A DNA stretch of 64,000 bases from the NCBI GenBank assembly GCA_000648925.1, contig JFHF01000037.1:1-64000 (forward strand), read 5' to 3'. The position numbers and the translations under genes were made by a program. The stretch's first letter is position 1, and each line of letters starts with the position of its first letter. Positions 28,046-38,361 of this stretch are shown here, one piece after another. A model generated the notes under the pieces. That model was not told where the DNA came from. It did no database searches and saw only the letters and a program-made list of their open reading frames with translations. The DNA comes from Caballeronia jiangsuensis (GTDB lineage: Bacteria; Pseudomonadota; Gammaproteobacteria; Burkholderiales; Burkholderiaceae).

Positions 28046-28586
28046 TTCGATGTCTCCAAAGGGCGTGACGCTGCACTGGAAACGAGGAGACGGAGTACGC
28101 GTTCTCGACCGTGCTGGCGCGGCGCCACATCACAAGGACGAAATCAGCGGAGAGACCGGCTCGGCATCGGATGAAACGCGCCGGGCGGAAGAAAAATACT
28201 GGAAGAGACTGGAGGAATGGCGCGGGATTCGCGCGTTCTCCGGAAACTTCCCTCGCCGGTATTACCCGGATCGGGTGCAAAGGGTCTCTCTCAGCCTCGC
28301 CGCGCTGCCGACCGTTCCGGCCGCCGATGCACGCGAAGCACCCCTGTTTCGTCGAGGATCATTAAAACATGAAAGGCGAAGCCGCTGCAAACCGGGATTG
28401 CCCGCCTTTTATCGCGCGCGTCGGCACTCTGGCACAATGCCGCGAACATGGTTCGCCGGCCGATCGCACGAAATTAAGCGAGCGTTAAGAGAATCCCGGA
28501 ACAATTTACGGGGCCGGAAAACGCCGCGCGCGGCCCGGCCGCGGACGTCACAATCGGGCGCCACGGGGCGCATCAGCAGGAAGCTC
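28046..28586. other. Intergenic region between thiO and the SbmA-like transporter gene
   Basis: A 541-bp divergent intergenic region. Its left two-thirds hold the leader and TPP riboswitch of the thi operon. The right part must hold promoters for both directions. Frames that cross it are in unlikely positions and read through the riboswitch, so I call no gene here. Confidence 0.7.
28245..28347 (-). ncRNA. TPP (THI-box) riboswitch upstream of thiOSGE
   Basis: The minus strand carries the TPP aptamer landmarks in order: ACAGGGGTGC (28338-28347), GGCTGAGA (28289-28296), ACCCTTTG (28278-28285), and GATCCGGGTAATACCGGC then GAGGGAA at the 3' side. It is about 200 nt upstream of the thiO start on the same strand. 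Thiamine pyrophosphate binding is expected to lower expression of the downstream genes. A short hairpin (GCGCG/CGCGC) lies just past the aptamer, and no obvious terminator follows. The mechanism could be anti-ribosome-binding-site or distal; this is inference. Confidence 0.92.
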
Positions 28587-30329
28587 ATGACCAACACTCG
28601 TACCGAAAGCACGCAACAGAAGGCCGACGAAGTCTCGGCCTGGAGCCTCATCAAGCCCTACTGGGTCTCGGACGAGCGCGGTTTCGCGTGGGGCCTGCTC
28701 GTCGCGATCATCGCGATCAACATGACGGTCGTGTGGATCAACGTCCGGCTCAACAGCTGGAACGCCGACTTCTACAACGCGCTGCAGAACAAGAACGTCA
28801 AGGACTTCCCGCATCTGCTGCTCATCTTCACGGGCCTCGCGTTCGCGTACATCCTGCTCGCGGTGTACGGGCGCTATCTGCGGCAGATGCTCGCGTTCCG
28901 CTGGCGGCAGTGGCTCACCAACCGGTTTCTGGAGCAATGGCTCGGCGACAAGGCGTTCTACCGCATCGAGCGCGATCGCCTCGCCGACAACCCCGACCAG
29001 CGTATTTCCGACGACCTCCAGTCCTTCGCCACCACCACGCTTTCGCTGTCGCTCGACCTGCTTTCGACGCTCGTCACGCTCGTCACCTTCATCACGATTC
29101 TCTGGACCATCGCGGGCGCGCTCACGTTTTCGCTTGGCGGCACACCGATCACGATTCCGGGCTACATGGTGTGGGCCGCCGCGCTCTACGCGATTCTCGG
29201 CTCGCTGATCATCCAGAAGGTCGGCCATCCGCTCGTGTCGATCAATTATCAGCAGCAGAAAGTGGAAGCGGATTTTCGCTTCGGGCTGATTCGCGTGCGC
29301 GAAAACGCCGAGCAGATCGCGTTCTACGACGGCATCTCCACCGAGACCGCCAACGCAAAGACCATCTTCCAGCGCATTCGCGACAACTGGTGGCTCATCA
29401 TGAAGTACACGAAGCGCATGACCTTCGTGTTGAGCTTCTACGGGCAGATCGCGATCATCTTTCCGATCATGGTCGCCGCGCCGCGCTACTTCGCGGGCGC
29501 GTTTTCGTTTGGCGTGCTGATGCAGATTTCATCGGCGTTCGGCACGGTCAGCGATTCGTTCTCATGGTTCATCAATAGTTATTCGACGTTGGTCGAATGG
29601 CGCGCTACCGTCAACCGTCTGCGCGAATTCAAACGCGTGATGCGCTCGACCCATATCCGCGAGGAAACGTCGCCGGCGACGGAACACGGCGGCATCAACC
29701 TGCATTACACGAGCACGCCTTCGCTCACGACGAACGGCCTGATACTCGCGCTGCCCAACGGCACGCCGCTCTCGCGCGTGGCGAACGTGTCGATCGAGCC
29801 AGGCTCGCGCTGGCTCGTCGTCGGGCCGTCCGGGTCGGGCAAGAGCACGTTGATGCGCGCGCTGGCCGGGTTGTGGCCGTTCGGCGACGGCACCATCGAC
29901 GCACCCGTCGACGCAAAGATGATGTTCATCCCGCAGATGAGCTATCTGCCGATCGGGACGCTGCGCGCGGCGCTGTCGTATCCGTCGCCCGGCGGCACGT
30001 TCAGCGATGACGAATCGCGCGAAGCGCTGCGTCTGTGCAATCTCGAAGCGTATGCGGACCGGCTGGAGGAAAGCGCGCACTGGGCGCGGAGTCTGTCGCC
30101 GGGCGAGCAACAGCGTCTCGCCGCGGCGCGCGTGCTGCTGCACAAGCCGGACTTCGTGTTCCTCGATGAAGCCACCAGCGCGCTCGACGCGGAAAACGAG
30201 CTGCATATCTACAACACGCTCGTCGAGCGGCTGCCGAAAGCGGCGATTCTGAGCGTGGCGCATCGCGAGTCGGTGGCGATGTTCCATGATTACAAGATCG
30301 AGATCGAGAGGGCGATGGCGGAGGCTTGA
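28587..30329 (+). CDS. SbmA/BacA-like ABC transporter, fused permease-ATPase (YddA type)
   Basis: A 580-residue half-transporter. The N-terminal SbmA/BacA-like membrane domain spans about residues 30-330 (VVWINVRLNSWNADFYNALQ is the family signature). A C-terminal ATPase follows: Walker A GPSGSGKSTLMR, signature SLSPGEQQRLAAARVL, Walker B FVFLDEATSALD. Homologs import peptides or, in BacA-like ATPase fusions, cobalamin and fatty-acyl substrates; the substrate here is unknown. AGGAAG precedes the ATG at 28587. A frame reaching back to 28050 would cross the riboswitch and is rejected. Confidence 0.92.
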   Translation: MTNTRTESTQQKADEVSAWSLIKPYWVSDERGFAWGLLVAIIAINMTVVWINVRLNSWNADFYNALQNKNVKDFPHLLLIFTGLAFAYILLAVYGRYLRQMLAFRWRQWLTNRFLEQWLGDKAFYRIERDRLADNPDQRISDDLQSFATTTLSLSLDLLSTLVTLVTFITILWTIAGALTFSLGGTPITIPGYMVWAAALYAILGSLIIQKVGHPLVSINYQQQKVEADFRFGLIRVRENAEQIAFYDGISTETANAKTIFQRIRDNWWLIMKYTKRMTFVLSFYGQIAIIFPIMVAAPRYFAGAFSFGVLMQISSAFGTVSDSFSWFINSYSTLVEWRATVNRLREFKRVMRSTHIREETSPATEHGGINLHYTSTPSLTTNGLILALPNGTPLSRVANVSIEPGSRWLVVGPSGSGKSTLMRALAGLWPFGDGTIDAPVDAKMMFIPQMSYLPIGTLRAALSYPSPGGTFSDDESREALRLCNLEAYADRLEESAHWARSLSPGEQQRLAAARVLLHKPDFVFLDEATSALDAENELHIYNTLVERLPKAAILSVAHRESVAMFHDYKIEIERAMAEA

Positions 30330-30353
30330 GGTCCTGGCATCGATGGCTCGAAG

Positions 30354-30385
30354 AACCGCACCGCGAGCAATCCGGTGCGGTTTTT
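30354..30385 (+). terminator. Terminator after the SbmA-like transporter gene
   Basis: An 8-bp stem CCGCACCG / CGGTGCGG (30356-30363 with 30373-30380), extended by AA/TT, is followed by TTTTTCTTATTT. It lies 26 bp past the stop codon. Confidence 0.85.
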
Positions 30386-30462
30386 CTTATTTGTCGATAG
30401 GGCTGATTCGATCGACTTGCTGCGTCCTAGACTGTCGCGTGTACCAGGCACATGGACAGCAA

Positions 30463-30945
30463 ATGGACTTTCAGCTCTTGACCGACGAGGATCTCGAAGC
30501 AATGCGACGCACGCCGAAGATCATCGTCAATCCGCGCGCGCGGTGGGTGCCGAAAGGCGCGCATCGAGAGAAGAACTTCTCGCTTCACGACGCGCGCGAT
30601 GCGACGCAAACGTATCGGCTCTTTCTTCGCGTCTCGGCAACAAACCAAACCGTGTTCTCGGTAGGACTCGCGCGCGTCTGGGCCCCGGAAGCCACACTGA
30701 TCCTTGCGCGCTACAACGGCCCGTATCACCCACACAGAAACGTTCTCGAGCGCACGAAGGTTCCGGCTGCTTGCCACAGGCATCTCGCCACCCGTCGATA
30801 CATCGCCGCGGGTCTCGACGCGGATGGATACGCTGAATCAGTCTCCGACTACAATTGCGTCGAAGGCGCGTTCCACTGTCTGTGCCGCGATTGCGGTATC
30901 GCGTCGCCTGAGCACAACCCTTTTCAACCTGAACTCGAGTTCTGA
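30463..30945 (+). CDS. Unknown protein, DUF6978-like, first gene of a two-gene cassette
   Basis: A 160-residue soluble protein of no known function. Landmarks are LARYNGPYHPHRN, then CHRHLATRRYIAAGLD, and a Cys cluster near the end (FHCLCRDCGI). The paired histidine motifs and cysteines suggest a metal-binding or small nuclease-like fold, but I see no proven catalytic motif. I associate this pattern with DUF6978 from memory. The start MDFQLLTDEDLEAMRR at 30463 has only a weak ribosome-binding site. One base separates its stop from the next gene. It has no link to its core-metabolism neighbours, which suggests an acquired cassette. Confidence 0.7.
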   Translation: MDFQLLTDEDLEAMRRTPKIIVNPRARWVPKGAHREKNFSLHDARDATQTYRLFLRVSATNQTVFSVGLARVWAPEATLILARYNGPYHPHRNVLERTKVPAACHRHLATRRYIAAGLDADGYAESVSDYNCVEGAFHCLCRDCGIASPEHNPFQPELEF

Positions 30946-30946
30946 C

Positions 30947-31732
30947 ATGCTGCACAACACTCCGGACGCCGTGAGGCGACTGCTGTGCGAATCGTGGTGC
31001 TCCGAACTCGACGTCGCACAAGATGGCGATGCCCTGCGACTCTCCATGCCGCTACTCGAACCCGACGGCGACTATGTGACCGTATGGCTTCGGCAGACGA
31101 TGGGCGGGTGGCGAATCGAGGACGCCGGCTCCACGCTCATGCGTATCTCATACGATTCGGACACTTCCGCCCTGATGCGCGGACCGCGCCGCGTGCTGCT
31201 CGACAAGATGCTCGCAGAGTACGGCGCGCGACTCGCCGATGACGGGCAAATCGTGTCCGAATCGGATGAACAGTTTCTCGGCATTTCGCTGCTTCGCTAT
31301 GGACAAGCGATGCTTCGCGTCAACGACCTCAGAAGCTGGAGCAAGGCGCGCGTCGCATCGACGTTCTTCGACGATCTGAAGCTGAATCTGACCGAAATCG
31401 TCGGCGCCGACAATATCGTCGAAAACTATCTGGCGCCGGAAGTCCCCGACGCCGTCGACTATCCCATCGACTTTTCGCTCAAGGGCACACGCACACCGCT
31501 CTTCGTCTTCGGCGTGGCGAGCCAGGAGCGCGCGCGGCTCGCGACCATCGTGCTTCAGCACATCGACCAGTACATCGAGCGCTTCGATTCGATCGTTGTG
31601 TTCCAGGACGCGAGCGCGATTCCGAGCAGCGATCTGCGCCGTTTGATGAACGCGGCCAACGACATGGTCGATTCGATCGACGCAAAGGCAGCGCTCGCAA
31701 AGAAGATTCATCATCGGATGCGCGCCGCGTAG
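30947..31732 (+). CDS. DUF1828/DUF1829 domain protein, second gene of the cassette
   Basis: A 261-residue protein. The N-terminal half (about 30-125) fits DUF1828: a beta-rich stretch YVTVWLRQTMGGWRIEDAG, then helices and FLGISLLRYGQAML. The C-terminal half fits DUF1829 (IDFSLKGTRTPLFVFGVAS, then a long helix and a final strand DSIVVFQDAS). The DUF1828/1829 family is common in prophages and mobile regions, and its function is unknown to me. It is nearly fused to the preceding gene (1-bp gap), so the pair probably acts together, perhaps as a toxin-antitoxin or defence module (inference). Confidence 0.78.
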   Translation: MLHNTPDAVRRLLCESWCSELDVAQDGDALRLSMPLLEPDGDYVTVWLRQTMGGWRIEDAGSTLMRISYDSDTSALMRGPRRVLLDKMLAEYGARLADDGQIVSESDEQFLGISLLRYGQAMLRVNDLRSWSKARVASTFFDDLKLNLTEIVGADNIVENYLAPEVPDAVDYPIDFSLKGTRTPLFVFGVASQERARLATIVLQHIDQYIERFDSIVVFQDASAIPSSDLRRLMNAANDMVDSIDAKAALAKKIHHRMRAA

Positions 31733-31736
31733 ACGC

Positions 31737-31766
31737 AAAAAAGGCCACGCAACTGCGTGGCCTTTT
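31737..31766. terminator. Bidirectional terminator between the DUF1828 gene and gltD
   Basis: A perfect 10-bp stem AAGGCCACGC / GCGTGGCCTT (31741-31750 with 31755-31764) has a 4-nt loop. It is flanked by A's on the left and T's on the right, and serves both convergent genes. Confidence 0.9.
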
Positions 31767-31785
31767 CATCAAGCATCGCCGAAAC

Positions 31786-33252
31786 CTACCGCGGCAACTC
31801 GCTCGACCCCATCAGATACGCATCCACCGAGCGCGCACACTGACGTCCTTCGCGAATCGCCCACACAACCAGCGACTGACCACGGCGCATATCGCCCGCC
31901 GTGAACACCTTGTCCGCCGACGTGTAATACGCCTTGTCGCCTTCGGTCGCCGCGCGCACGTTCCCGCGCGCATCCTTCTCGACGCCGAACGCCTCCAGCA
32001 CCGGCGACACCGGCTGGGTGAAACCCATCGCGAGCAGCACGAGGTCGGCCTTCAGTTCGAATTCGGAATTCGGCACTTCCTGCATCTTGCCGCCCTTCCA
32101 CTCGACGCGCACCGCGATCAGCTTCTCGACCTTGCCGTTCTTGCCTTCGAAGCGCTTCGTCGCCACCGACCAGTCGCGATCGCAACCCTCTTCATGCGAC
32201 GACGACGTGCGCAGCTTGATCGGCCAATACGGCCACACGAGCGGCTTGTTTTCTTCCTCGGGCGGTTGCGCGAGCAGTTCGAACTGCGCCACGCTCTTCG
32301 CGCCATGACGATTCGACGTGCCCACACAGTCCGAACCCGTATCGCCGCCGCCGATCACGACGACATGCTTGCCCTTCGCCAGCAGTTGATCCGTCAGCTT
32401 GTCGCCGGCGTTGACCTTGTTTTGCTGCGGCAGGAATTCCATCGCATAGTAGATGCCTTCCAGCTCGCGGCCAGGCACCGGCAAATCGCGCGGCGTTTCC
32501 GAGCCGCCCGCGATCACGACCGCGTCGAACTGTTCCTTCAGCTCGTCCGGCGTGACCGTTTCCTTCGCCGTGTTGCCGATGTACGCCGGCAACGCGTCCT
32601 TGCCGATGAACACGTTCGTGCGGAACGACACGCCTTCGGCTTCCATCTGACGCATACGACGGTCGATCAGCCACTTCTCCAGCTTGAAGTCGGGAATGCC
32701 GTAACGCAGCAGACCGCCGATGCGATCGTTCTTCTCGAACACGACGACTTCATGCCCCGCGCGCCCGAGCTGTTGCGCGGCCGCGAGTCCCGCAGGACCG
32801 GAACCGACGACAGCGACCTTCTTGCCCGTCTTGTGCTTCGGCGGCTGCGGCACGACCCAGCCTTCGGCGAACGCCTTGTCGATGATCGCGTGCTCGATCG
32901 ACTTGATGCCGACCGGATCGTCGTTGATGCCGAGCGTGCACGCCGCTTCGCACGGCGCCGGACAGATGCGGCCCGTGAATTCCGGGAAGTTGTTCGTCGA
33001 ATGCAGCACGTTGATCGCGCTCTTCCAGTCCTGCTGGAACACGAGATCGTTGAAGTCCGGAATGATGTTGTTGACCGGGCAGCCGTTGTTGCAGAACGGA
33101 ATGCCGCAATCCATGCAGCGCGCGCCTTGAACCTTGGCGTCTTCATCCGTCAGCGCGGCGACGAATTCCTTGTAATGCTTGACGCGGGTCAGCGGTGCTT
33201 CGTACGCCTCGTGGCGGCGTTCGAATTCGAGAAAACCGGTTGCCTTGCCCAT
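31786..33252 (-). CDS. gltD: Glutamate synthase small subunit (GltD)
   Basis: It supplies electrons from NADPH to GltB. The N-terminal cysteine motifs for 4Fe-4S clusters ([27 protein letters not shown]) precede an FAD motif ([19 protein letters not shown]) and an NADPH motif ([14 protein letters not shown]). It has 488 residues from the ATG at 33252; a 16-codon upstream extension is rejected. It follows gltB by 81 bp. Confidence 0.96.
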   Translation of the reverse strand: MGKATGFLEFERRHEAYEAPLTRVKHYKEFVAALTDEDAKVQGARCMDCGIPFCNNGCPVNNIIPDFNDLVFQQDWKSAINVLHSTNNFPEFTGRICPAPCEAACTLGINDDPVGIKSIEHAIIDKAFAEGWVVPQPPKHKTGKKVAVVGSGPAGLAAAQQLGRAGHEVVVFEKNDRIGGLLRYGIPDFKLEKWLIDRRMRQMEAEGVSFRTNVFIGKDALPAYIGNTAKETVTPDELKEQFDAVVIAGGSETPRDLPVPGRELEGIYYAMEFLPQQNKVNAGDKLTDQLLAKGKHVVVIGGGDTGSDCVGTSNRHGAKSVAQFELLAQPPEEENKPLVWPYWPIKLRTSSSHEEGCDRDWSVATKRFEGKNGKVEKLIAVRVEWKGGKMQEVPNSEFELKADLVLLAMGFTQPVSPVLEAFGVEKDARGNVRAATEGDKAYYTSADKVFTAGDMRRGQSLVVWAIREGRQCARSVDAYLMGSSELPR

Positions 33253-33333
33253 TTCTTTCTCTGTATTTGGTGAGGATCGCGCTCCCCGATGCACACGCAC
33301 CGGAGAGCCTTTCTAAACGTTGCGATTCGGGCC

Positions 33334-36300
33334 TTAAGCCGCGATGGCGTCCTTCGACTTCTTCGCGCCGAGCTCGGTGAGCGCGCGCTTGTACTCGGTC
33401 GGGAACACCTTGACGAACTGACGGCGAGCCGAATCCCAGTTCTCGAGCAGCGACTTCGCACGCGGCGAACCGGTGAACTGGAAGTGACGCTCGATCAAGC
33501 CCTTGAGCAGCGCTTCGTCGGTCTTGCCGGTGTGCCACAGCGCGCGATCCACCGTGCGCTCCTGTTCGGCCTGCTGCAGCACCGGATCGAGCGCGACCAT
33601 CGACTTGTTGCACTTGCCGGCGAACGTGCCGTCCGGGTCGTACACGAATGCGATGCCGCCCGACATGCCCGCCGCGAAGTTGCGGCCCGTCTCGCCGAGC
33701 ACGACCACCGTGCCGCCCGTCATGTACTCGCAGCCGTGATCGCCGGTGCCTTCGACGACCGCCGTCGCGCCCGAGTTACGCACGCAGAAGCGCTCGCCCG
33801 CGACGCCGCGGAAATACGATTCGCCTTCGATCGCGCCATACATCACCGTGTTGCCGCAGATGATGTTTTCCTCGGACTTGCCGCGGAAGTCGTTCGTCGG
33901 GCGAATGATGATGCGCCCGCCCGACAGGCCCTTGCCGACATAGTCGTTGCCGTCGCCGACGAGGTCCAGCGTGACGCCCTTCGCCAGGAACGCGCCGAAG
34001 CTCTGGCCCGCCGTGCCCTTCAACTGGATGTGGATCGAGTCGTCGGGCAGGCCGTCGTGACCGTGCTTCTTCGCGATCAGACCGGACAGCATCGCGCCGA
34101 CCGTGCGGTTCACGTTGCGCACCGGCTGGATGAACGACACATGTTCGCCCTTCTCGATCGCCGCCTTCGACTTCTCGATCAGCACGTGATCGAGCGCCTT
34201 GTCGAGACCGTGATCCTGCACGTCGACATGCTTGCGCGCGACGTCTTCGCCGACCGGCACCTGATAGAAGATGCGCGAGAAGTCGAGACCCTTCGCCTTC
34301 CAGTGCTCGATGCCCTTCTTCATGTCGAGCAGATCGACGCGGCCGATCAGATCGTCGAACTTGCGGATGCCGAACTGCGCCATGATCTCGCGCACTTCTT
34401 CAGCGACGAAGAAGAAGAAGTTGACGACGTGCTCCGGCTGGCCGGAGAACTTCGCGCGCAGCACCGGGTCCTGCGTCGCGACGCCGACCGGGCACGTGTT
34501 CAGATGGCACTTGCGCATCATGATGCAGCCTTCGACGACGAGCGGCGCCGTCGCGAAGCCGAATTCGTCCGCGCCGAGCAGCGCGCCGATCACGACATCG
34601 CGGCCGGTCTTCATCTGACCGTCGGCCTGCACGCGGATCCGGCCGCGCAGGCGGTTCAGCACGAGCGTCTGCTGGGTTTCGGCGAGGCCGAGCTCCCACG
34701 GCGTGCCCGCGTGCTTCAGCGACGACAGCGGCGATGCGCCCGTGCCGCCGTCATGACCCGCGATCACGACGTGATCCGCCTTCGCCTTCGCGACACCAGC
34801 GGCAACCGTGCCGACGCCGACTTCCGACACCAGCTTCACCGAAATGCTCGACGCCGAATTCACGTTCTTCAGATCGTGAATGAGCTGCGCCAGGTCTTCG
34901 ATCGAATAGATGTCGTGGTGCGGCGGCGGCGAAATCAGGCCGACGCCCGGCACCGAATAACGCAGCTTGCCGATGTACTCGGAAACCTTGTGGCCCGGCA
35001 ACTGACCGCCTTCGCCCGGCTTCGCGCCCTGCGCCATCTTGATCTGGATCTGATCCGCCGACGACAGATATTCCGCCGTCACGCCGAAACGCCCGGACGC
35101 GACCTGCTTGATCTTCGAGCGCAGCGAATCGCCGTCTTTCAGCGGGATGTCGCTGACGACTTCCTTGCCGATGATCGATTGCAGCGTGTCGCCGTTCTTG
35201 ATCGGAATGCCGCGCAGTTCGTTGCGATAACGCGTTTCGTCCTCGCCGCCTTCGCCGGTGTTCGACTTGCCGCCGATGCGGTTCATCGCGACAGCCAGCG
35301 TGGCGTGCGCTTCCGTGCTGATCGAGCCGAGCGACATCGCGCCCGTTGCAAAGCGCTTGACGATGTCCTTCGCCGATTCGACTTCGTCGAGCGGAATCGC
35401 CTTCGTCGGCTCGACCTTGAACTCGAACAGGCCACGGAACGTCATGTGACGCTTCGTCTGGTCGTTGATGATGTGCGCGTATTCCTTGTACGTCTGATAC
35501 GAGTTGCTGCGCGCCGAGTGCTGCAGTTTGGCGATCGCGTCAGGCGTCCACATGTGCTCTTCGCCGCGCACGCGGTACGCATACTCGCCGCCCGCGTCGA
35601 GCATGTTCGCGAGGACCGGGTTGTCGCCGAATGCGTCGCGATGCAGGTGGATCGCTTCTTCCGCCACTTCGAAAAGGCCGATGCCGCCGACCTTGGTCGC
35701 CGTGCCCCGGAAGTACTTCTCGACCAGTTCCGACGAGAGGCCGACGCCTTCGAAAATCTGCGCGCCGGTGTAGGACATGTACGTCGAAATGCCCATCTTC
35801 GACATGACCTTCAACAGGCCCTTGCCGACCGCCTTCGTGAAGTTGTAGATGACCTTGTCGGCCGAGAGGTCGCCCTTCAGGCCGTCGGCCATGTTGGCGA
35901 GCGTTTCGAGCGCGAGGTACGGGTGAACGGCTTCCGCGCCGTAGCCCGCGAGCAGCGCGAAGTGATGCGTCTCGCGCGCCGAGCCCGTTTCCACGACGAG
36001 ACCCGTGCTCGTGCGCAGACCGTGCGCGACGAGATGCGAGTGGATCGCGGACGTGGCGAGCAGCGCCGGAATCCCGACGTTATCGCGGTCCATCTTGCGA
36101 TCGGACACGATCAGGATGTTGTAGCCGGACTTCACGGCATCGACCGCTTCAGCGCACAGCGACGCGATGCGCGCCTCGATACCTTCCTTGCCCCACGCCA
36201 CCGGATAGCAGATGTTCAGTTCGTACGAGCTGAACTTGCCGCCGGTGTACTTGTCGATCGCGCGGATCTTCGCGATGTCCTTGAAGTCGAGCACGGGCTG

Positions 36301-38037
36301 CGACACTTCGAGGCGCATCGTCGGGTTGATGTTGGTCGTGTCGAGCAGGTTCGGCTTCGGTCCGATGAACGAGTTCAGCGACATCACCATGTTCTCGCGG
36401 ATCGGGTCGATCGGCGGGTTCGTCACTTGCGCGAACAACTGCTTGAAGTAGTTGTAGAGCGTCTTGCTCTTGTTGGACATGACCGCGAGCGGCGAGTCGT
36501 TGCCCATCGAGCCGACGGCCTCTTCGCCCGACTGCGCCATCGGCGCCATCAGGAACTTGAGGTCCTCCTGCGTGTAGCCGAACGCCTGCTGGCGATCGAG
36601 CAGCGCGGCGGCTTCGCGGCGTTGCGTTTCGACGTCTTCGGCCTTCGGCTCGATTTCGTCGAGCTTGATGCGCACGGCGTCGATCCAGCTCTTGTACGGC
36701 TTCGCGTTGGACAGGTTGTCCTTGAGCTCCTTGTCCTCGATGATGCGGCCCTGCTCCATGTCGATCAGGAACATCTTGCCCGGCTGCAGACGCCACTTCT
36801 TGACGATCTTCGATTCGGGAATGGGCAGCACGCCGGACTCCGACGCGAGGATCACGAGATCGTCGTCGGTGACGAGATAGCGCGCCGGACGCAGACCGTT
36901 ACGGTCCAGCGTCGCGCCGATCTGGCGGCCGTCCGTGAACGCGATCGCGGCGGGACCGTCCCACGGTTCCATCATCGCGGCGTGGTATTCGTAGAACGCG
37001 CGGCGGTTGTCGTCCATCAGTGTGTGCTGTTCCCACGCTTCCGGGATCATCATCATCATCGCGTGGACGAGCGGGTAGCCGGCCATCACGAGCAGTTCGA
37101 GACAGTTGTCGAACGACGCCGTGTCCGACTGGCCCGGATAGATCAGCGGCCAGAGCTTCGGCAGATCGTCGCCGAGCACGTAGGACGCGATTGCGCCGGT
37201 CCGCGCGTTCAGCCAGTTGACGTTGCCCTTCACGGTGTTGATTTCACCGTTGTGCGCGATCATGCGATACGGGTGCGCGAGTTCCCACGCCGGGAACGTG
37301 TTGGTCGAGAAGCGCTGGTGCACGAGCGCGAGCGCCGACACGACACGCTCGTCCTGCAGGTCGCGGTAGTACACGCCGACCTGACCCGCCAGCAGCAGAC
37401 CCTTGTAGACGACGGTGCGCGACGACATCGACGGCACGAAGTATTCCTTGCCGTGCTTGAGCTTGAGCGCCTGAATGCGATGGCTCGCCGTCTTGCGGAT
37501 GATGTAGAGCTTGCGCTCGAGCGCGTCCGTCACGACGATGTCCTTGCCGCGGCCGATGAAGATCTGGCGGATCAGCGGCTCGCTCGCCTTCACGGTCGGC
37601 GAAATCGGCATGTTGGAATCGACGGGCACGTCACGCCAGCCGAGCACCACCTGGCCTTCGGCCTTGACCGTGCGCTCCAGTTCCTGCTCGCACGCGAGAC
37701 GCGACGCGTGCTCCTTCGGCAGAAAGATCATGCCGACGCCGTACTCGCCAGCCGGCGGCAACGTCACGCCCTGCTTGGCCATTTCTTCGCGATAGAAGCC
37801 GTCCGGCACCTGGATCAGGATGCCGGCGCCGTCGCCCATCAGCGGATCCGCGCCGACCGCGCCACGGTGATCGAGATTTTCGAGAATCTTGAGACCCTGC
37901 TGAATGATCTCGTGGCTCTTTTTCCCCTTGATATGGGCGACAAAGCCGACGCCGCAGGCGTCATGCTCGTTCGCAGGGTCATACATGCCCTGCGCGGCGG
38001 GAAGCGAACCGGCTGCCGGTTGCTGATGATCGTTCAT
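33334..38037 (-). CDS. gltB: Glutamate synthase large subunit (GltB)
   Basis: It converts glutamine plus 2-oxoglutarate to two glutamates. It has 1567 residues: an N-terminal Ntn amidotransferase domain whose nucleophile is Cys28 (HDACGVGF, exposed after propeptide removal), a central domain, the FMN barrel ([37 protein letters not shown]), the 3Fe-4S cysteines ([15 protein letters not shown]) and a C-terminal beta-helix rich in Gly repeats. It is the first gene of gltBD. Confidence 0.98.
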   Translation of the reverse strand: MNDHQQPAAGSLPAAQGMYDPANEHDACGVGFVAHIKGKKSHEIIQQGLKILENLDHRGAVGADPLMGDGAGILIQVPDGFYREEMAKQGVTLPPAGEYGVGMIFLPKEHASRLACEQELERTVKAEGQVVLGWRDVPVDSNMPISPTVKASEPLIRQIFIGRGKDIVVTDALERKLYIIRKTASHRIQALKLKHGKEYFVPSMSSRTVVYKGLLLAGQVGVYYRDLQDERVVSALALVHQRFSTNTFPAWELAHPYRMIAHNGEINTVKGNVNWLNARTGAIASYVLGDDLPKLWPLIYPGQSDTASFDNCLELLVMAGYPLVHAMMMMIPEAWEQHTLMDDNRRAFYEYHAAMMEPWDGPAAIAFTDGRQIGATLDRNGLRPARYLVTDDDLVILASESGVLPIPESKIVKKWRLQPGKMFLIDMEQGRIIEDKELKDNLSNAKPYKSWIDAVRIKLDEIEPKAEDVETQRREAAALLDRQQAFGYTQEDLKFLMAPMAQSGEEAVGSMGNDSPLAVMSNKSKTLYNYFKQLFAQVTNPPIDPIRENMVMSLNSFIGPKPNLLDTTNINPTMRLEVSQPVLDFKDIAKIRAIDKYTGGKFSSYELNICYPVAWGKEGIEARIASLCAEAVDAVKSGYNILIVSDRKMDRDNVGIPALLATSAIHSHLVAHGLRTSTGLVVETGSARETHHFALLAGYGAEAVHPYLALETLANMADGLKGDLSADKVIYNFTKAVGKGLLKVMSKMGISTYMSYTGAQIFEGVGLSSELVEKYFRGTATKVGGIGLFEVAEEAIHLHRDAFGDNPVLANMLDAGGEYAYRVRGEEHMWTPDAIAKLQHSARSNSYQTYKEYAHIINDQTKRHMTFRGLFEFKVEPTKAIPLDEVESAKDIVKRFATGAMSLGSISTEAHATLAVAMNRIGGKSNTGEGGEDETRYRNELRGIPIKNGDTLQSIIGKEVVSDIPLKDGDSLRSKIKQVASGRFGVTAEYLSSADQIQIKMAQGAKPGEGGQLPGHKVSEYIGKLRYSVPGVGLISPPPHHDIYSIEDLAQLIHDLKNVNSASSISVKLVSEVGVGTVAAGVAKAKADHVVIAGHDGGTGASPLSSLKHAGTPWELGLAETQQTLVLNRLRGRIRVQADGQMKTGRDVVIGALLGADEFGFATAPLVVEGCIMMRKCHLNTCPVGVATQDPVLRAKFSGQPEHVVNFFFFVAEEVREIMAQFGIRKFDDLIGRVDLLDMKKGIEHWKAKGLDFSRIFYQVPVGEDVARKHVDVQDHGLDKALDHVLIEKSKAAIEKGEHVSFIQPVRNVNRTVGAMLSGLIAKKHGHDGLPDDSIHIQLKGTAGQSFGAFLAKGVTLDLVGDGNDYVGKGLSGGRIIIRPTNDFRGKSEENIICGNTVMYGAIEGESYFRGVAGERFCVRNSGATAVVEGTGDHGCEYMTGGTVVVLGETGRNFAAGMSGGIAFVYDPDGTFAGKCNKSMVALDPVLQQAEQERTVDRALWHTGKTDEALLKGLIERHFQFTGSPRAKSLLENWDSARRQFVKVFPTEYKRALTELGAKKSKDAIAA

Positions 38038-38179
38038 GGGGACACCGTCTCTACTGTGAGGGGCCGACTCGGCCGTTGAACCATTTTCTTGTCGCTTGCG
38101 ACCGTTTTTTCAACTTGGAAAGCGTCACGAAGCACGGTCGTGCGCGGCACGCTGCACCGCGGCAATCGCCGGAAATCGA

Positions 38180-38209
38180 AATATACGCGACGAATCAAAA
38201 AGATGGCAA
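38180..38209 (-). promoter_or_regulatory. gltB: Candidate gltB promoter
   Basis: The minus strand has TTGCCA (38204-38209) and TATATT (38180-38185) with an 18-bp spacer. This predicts a start near 38173 and a leader of about 135 nt. The hexamers are near-consensus, but this is a by-eye call. Confidence 0.45.
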
Positions 38210-38227
38210 ATAAAACTTGATGATATG

Positions 38228-38249
38228 GCACCAATTATCGATATGGTGC
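38228..38249. promoter_or_regulatory. Palindromic operator candidate upstream of gltB
   Basis: GCACCA (38228-38233) and TGGTGC (38244-38249) form a perfect 6-bp inverted repeat around TATCGATA. Its centre is about 65 bp upstream of the predicted gltB start, the usual recognition position for LysR-type activators. Confidence 0.4.
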
Positions 38250-38290
38250 AAACACGCACCGATATATTAGGGGCGCATCACTGTTGACGA

Positions 38291-38330
38291 AAAAGAAACG
38301 GCGATCCCCGAAATTTCGAGACGCCGTTTC
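38291..38330 (-). terminator. Terminator after the RAYT-like gene
   Basis: A 9-bp stem GAAACGGCG / CGCCGTTTC (38295-38303 with 38322-38330) encloses an inner palindrome CGAAATTTCG. On the minus strand it is followed by TTTTTCG. It separates the RAYT-like transcript from gltB. Confidence 0.75.
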
Positions 38331-38361
38331 ATTTCTGCTTCAGGTTTGCCGTGGCGCGCCG

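Larger units (their letters stand above)
38038..38361. other. gltB upstream region
   Basis: A 324-bp, relatively AT-rich region between the RAYT-like gene and gltB. It holds, from right to left on the minus strand, the RAYT terminator, a palindrome, a candidate promoter and about 135 nt of leader. No coding sequence is supported. Confidence 0.6.

Noticed and set aside
28050-28586. N-terminal extension of the SbmA-like transporter
   Set aside because: It would translate the complement of the TPP riboswitch; the ATG at 28587 has a good ribosome-binding site and matches the family start.
33289-38079. A 1596-codon plus-strand frame opposite gltB
   Set aside because: It mirrors gltB codon structure and has an implausible composition; GltB is unmistakable on the minus strand.
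38228-38249. NtrC or sigma-54 site upstream of gltB
   Set aside because: The half-sites resemble NtrC, but the spacer is too long, and no -24/-12 element with correct spacing is present.
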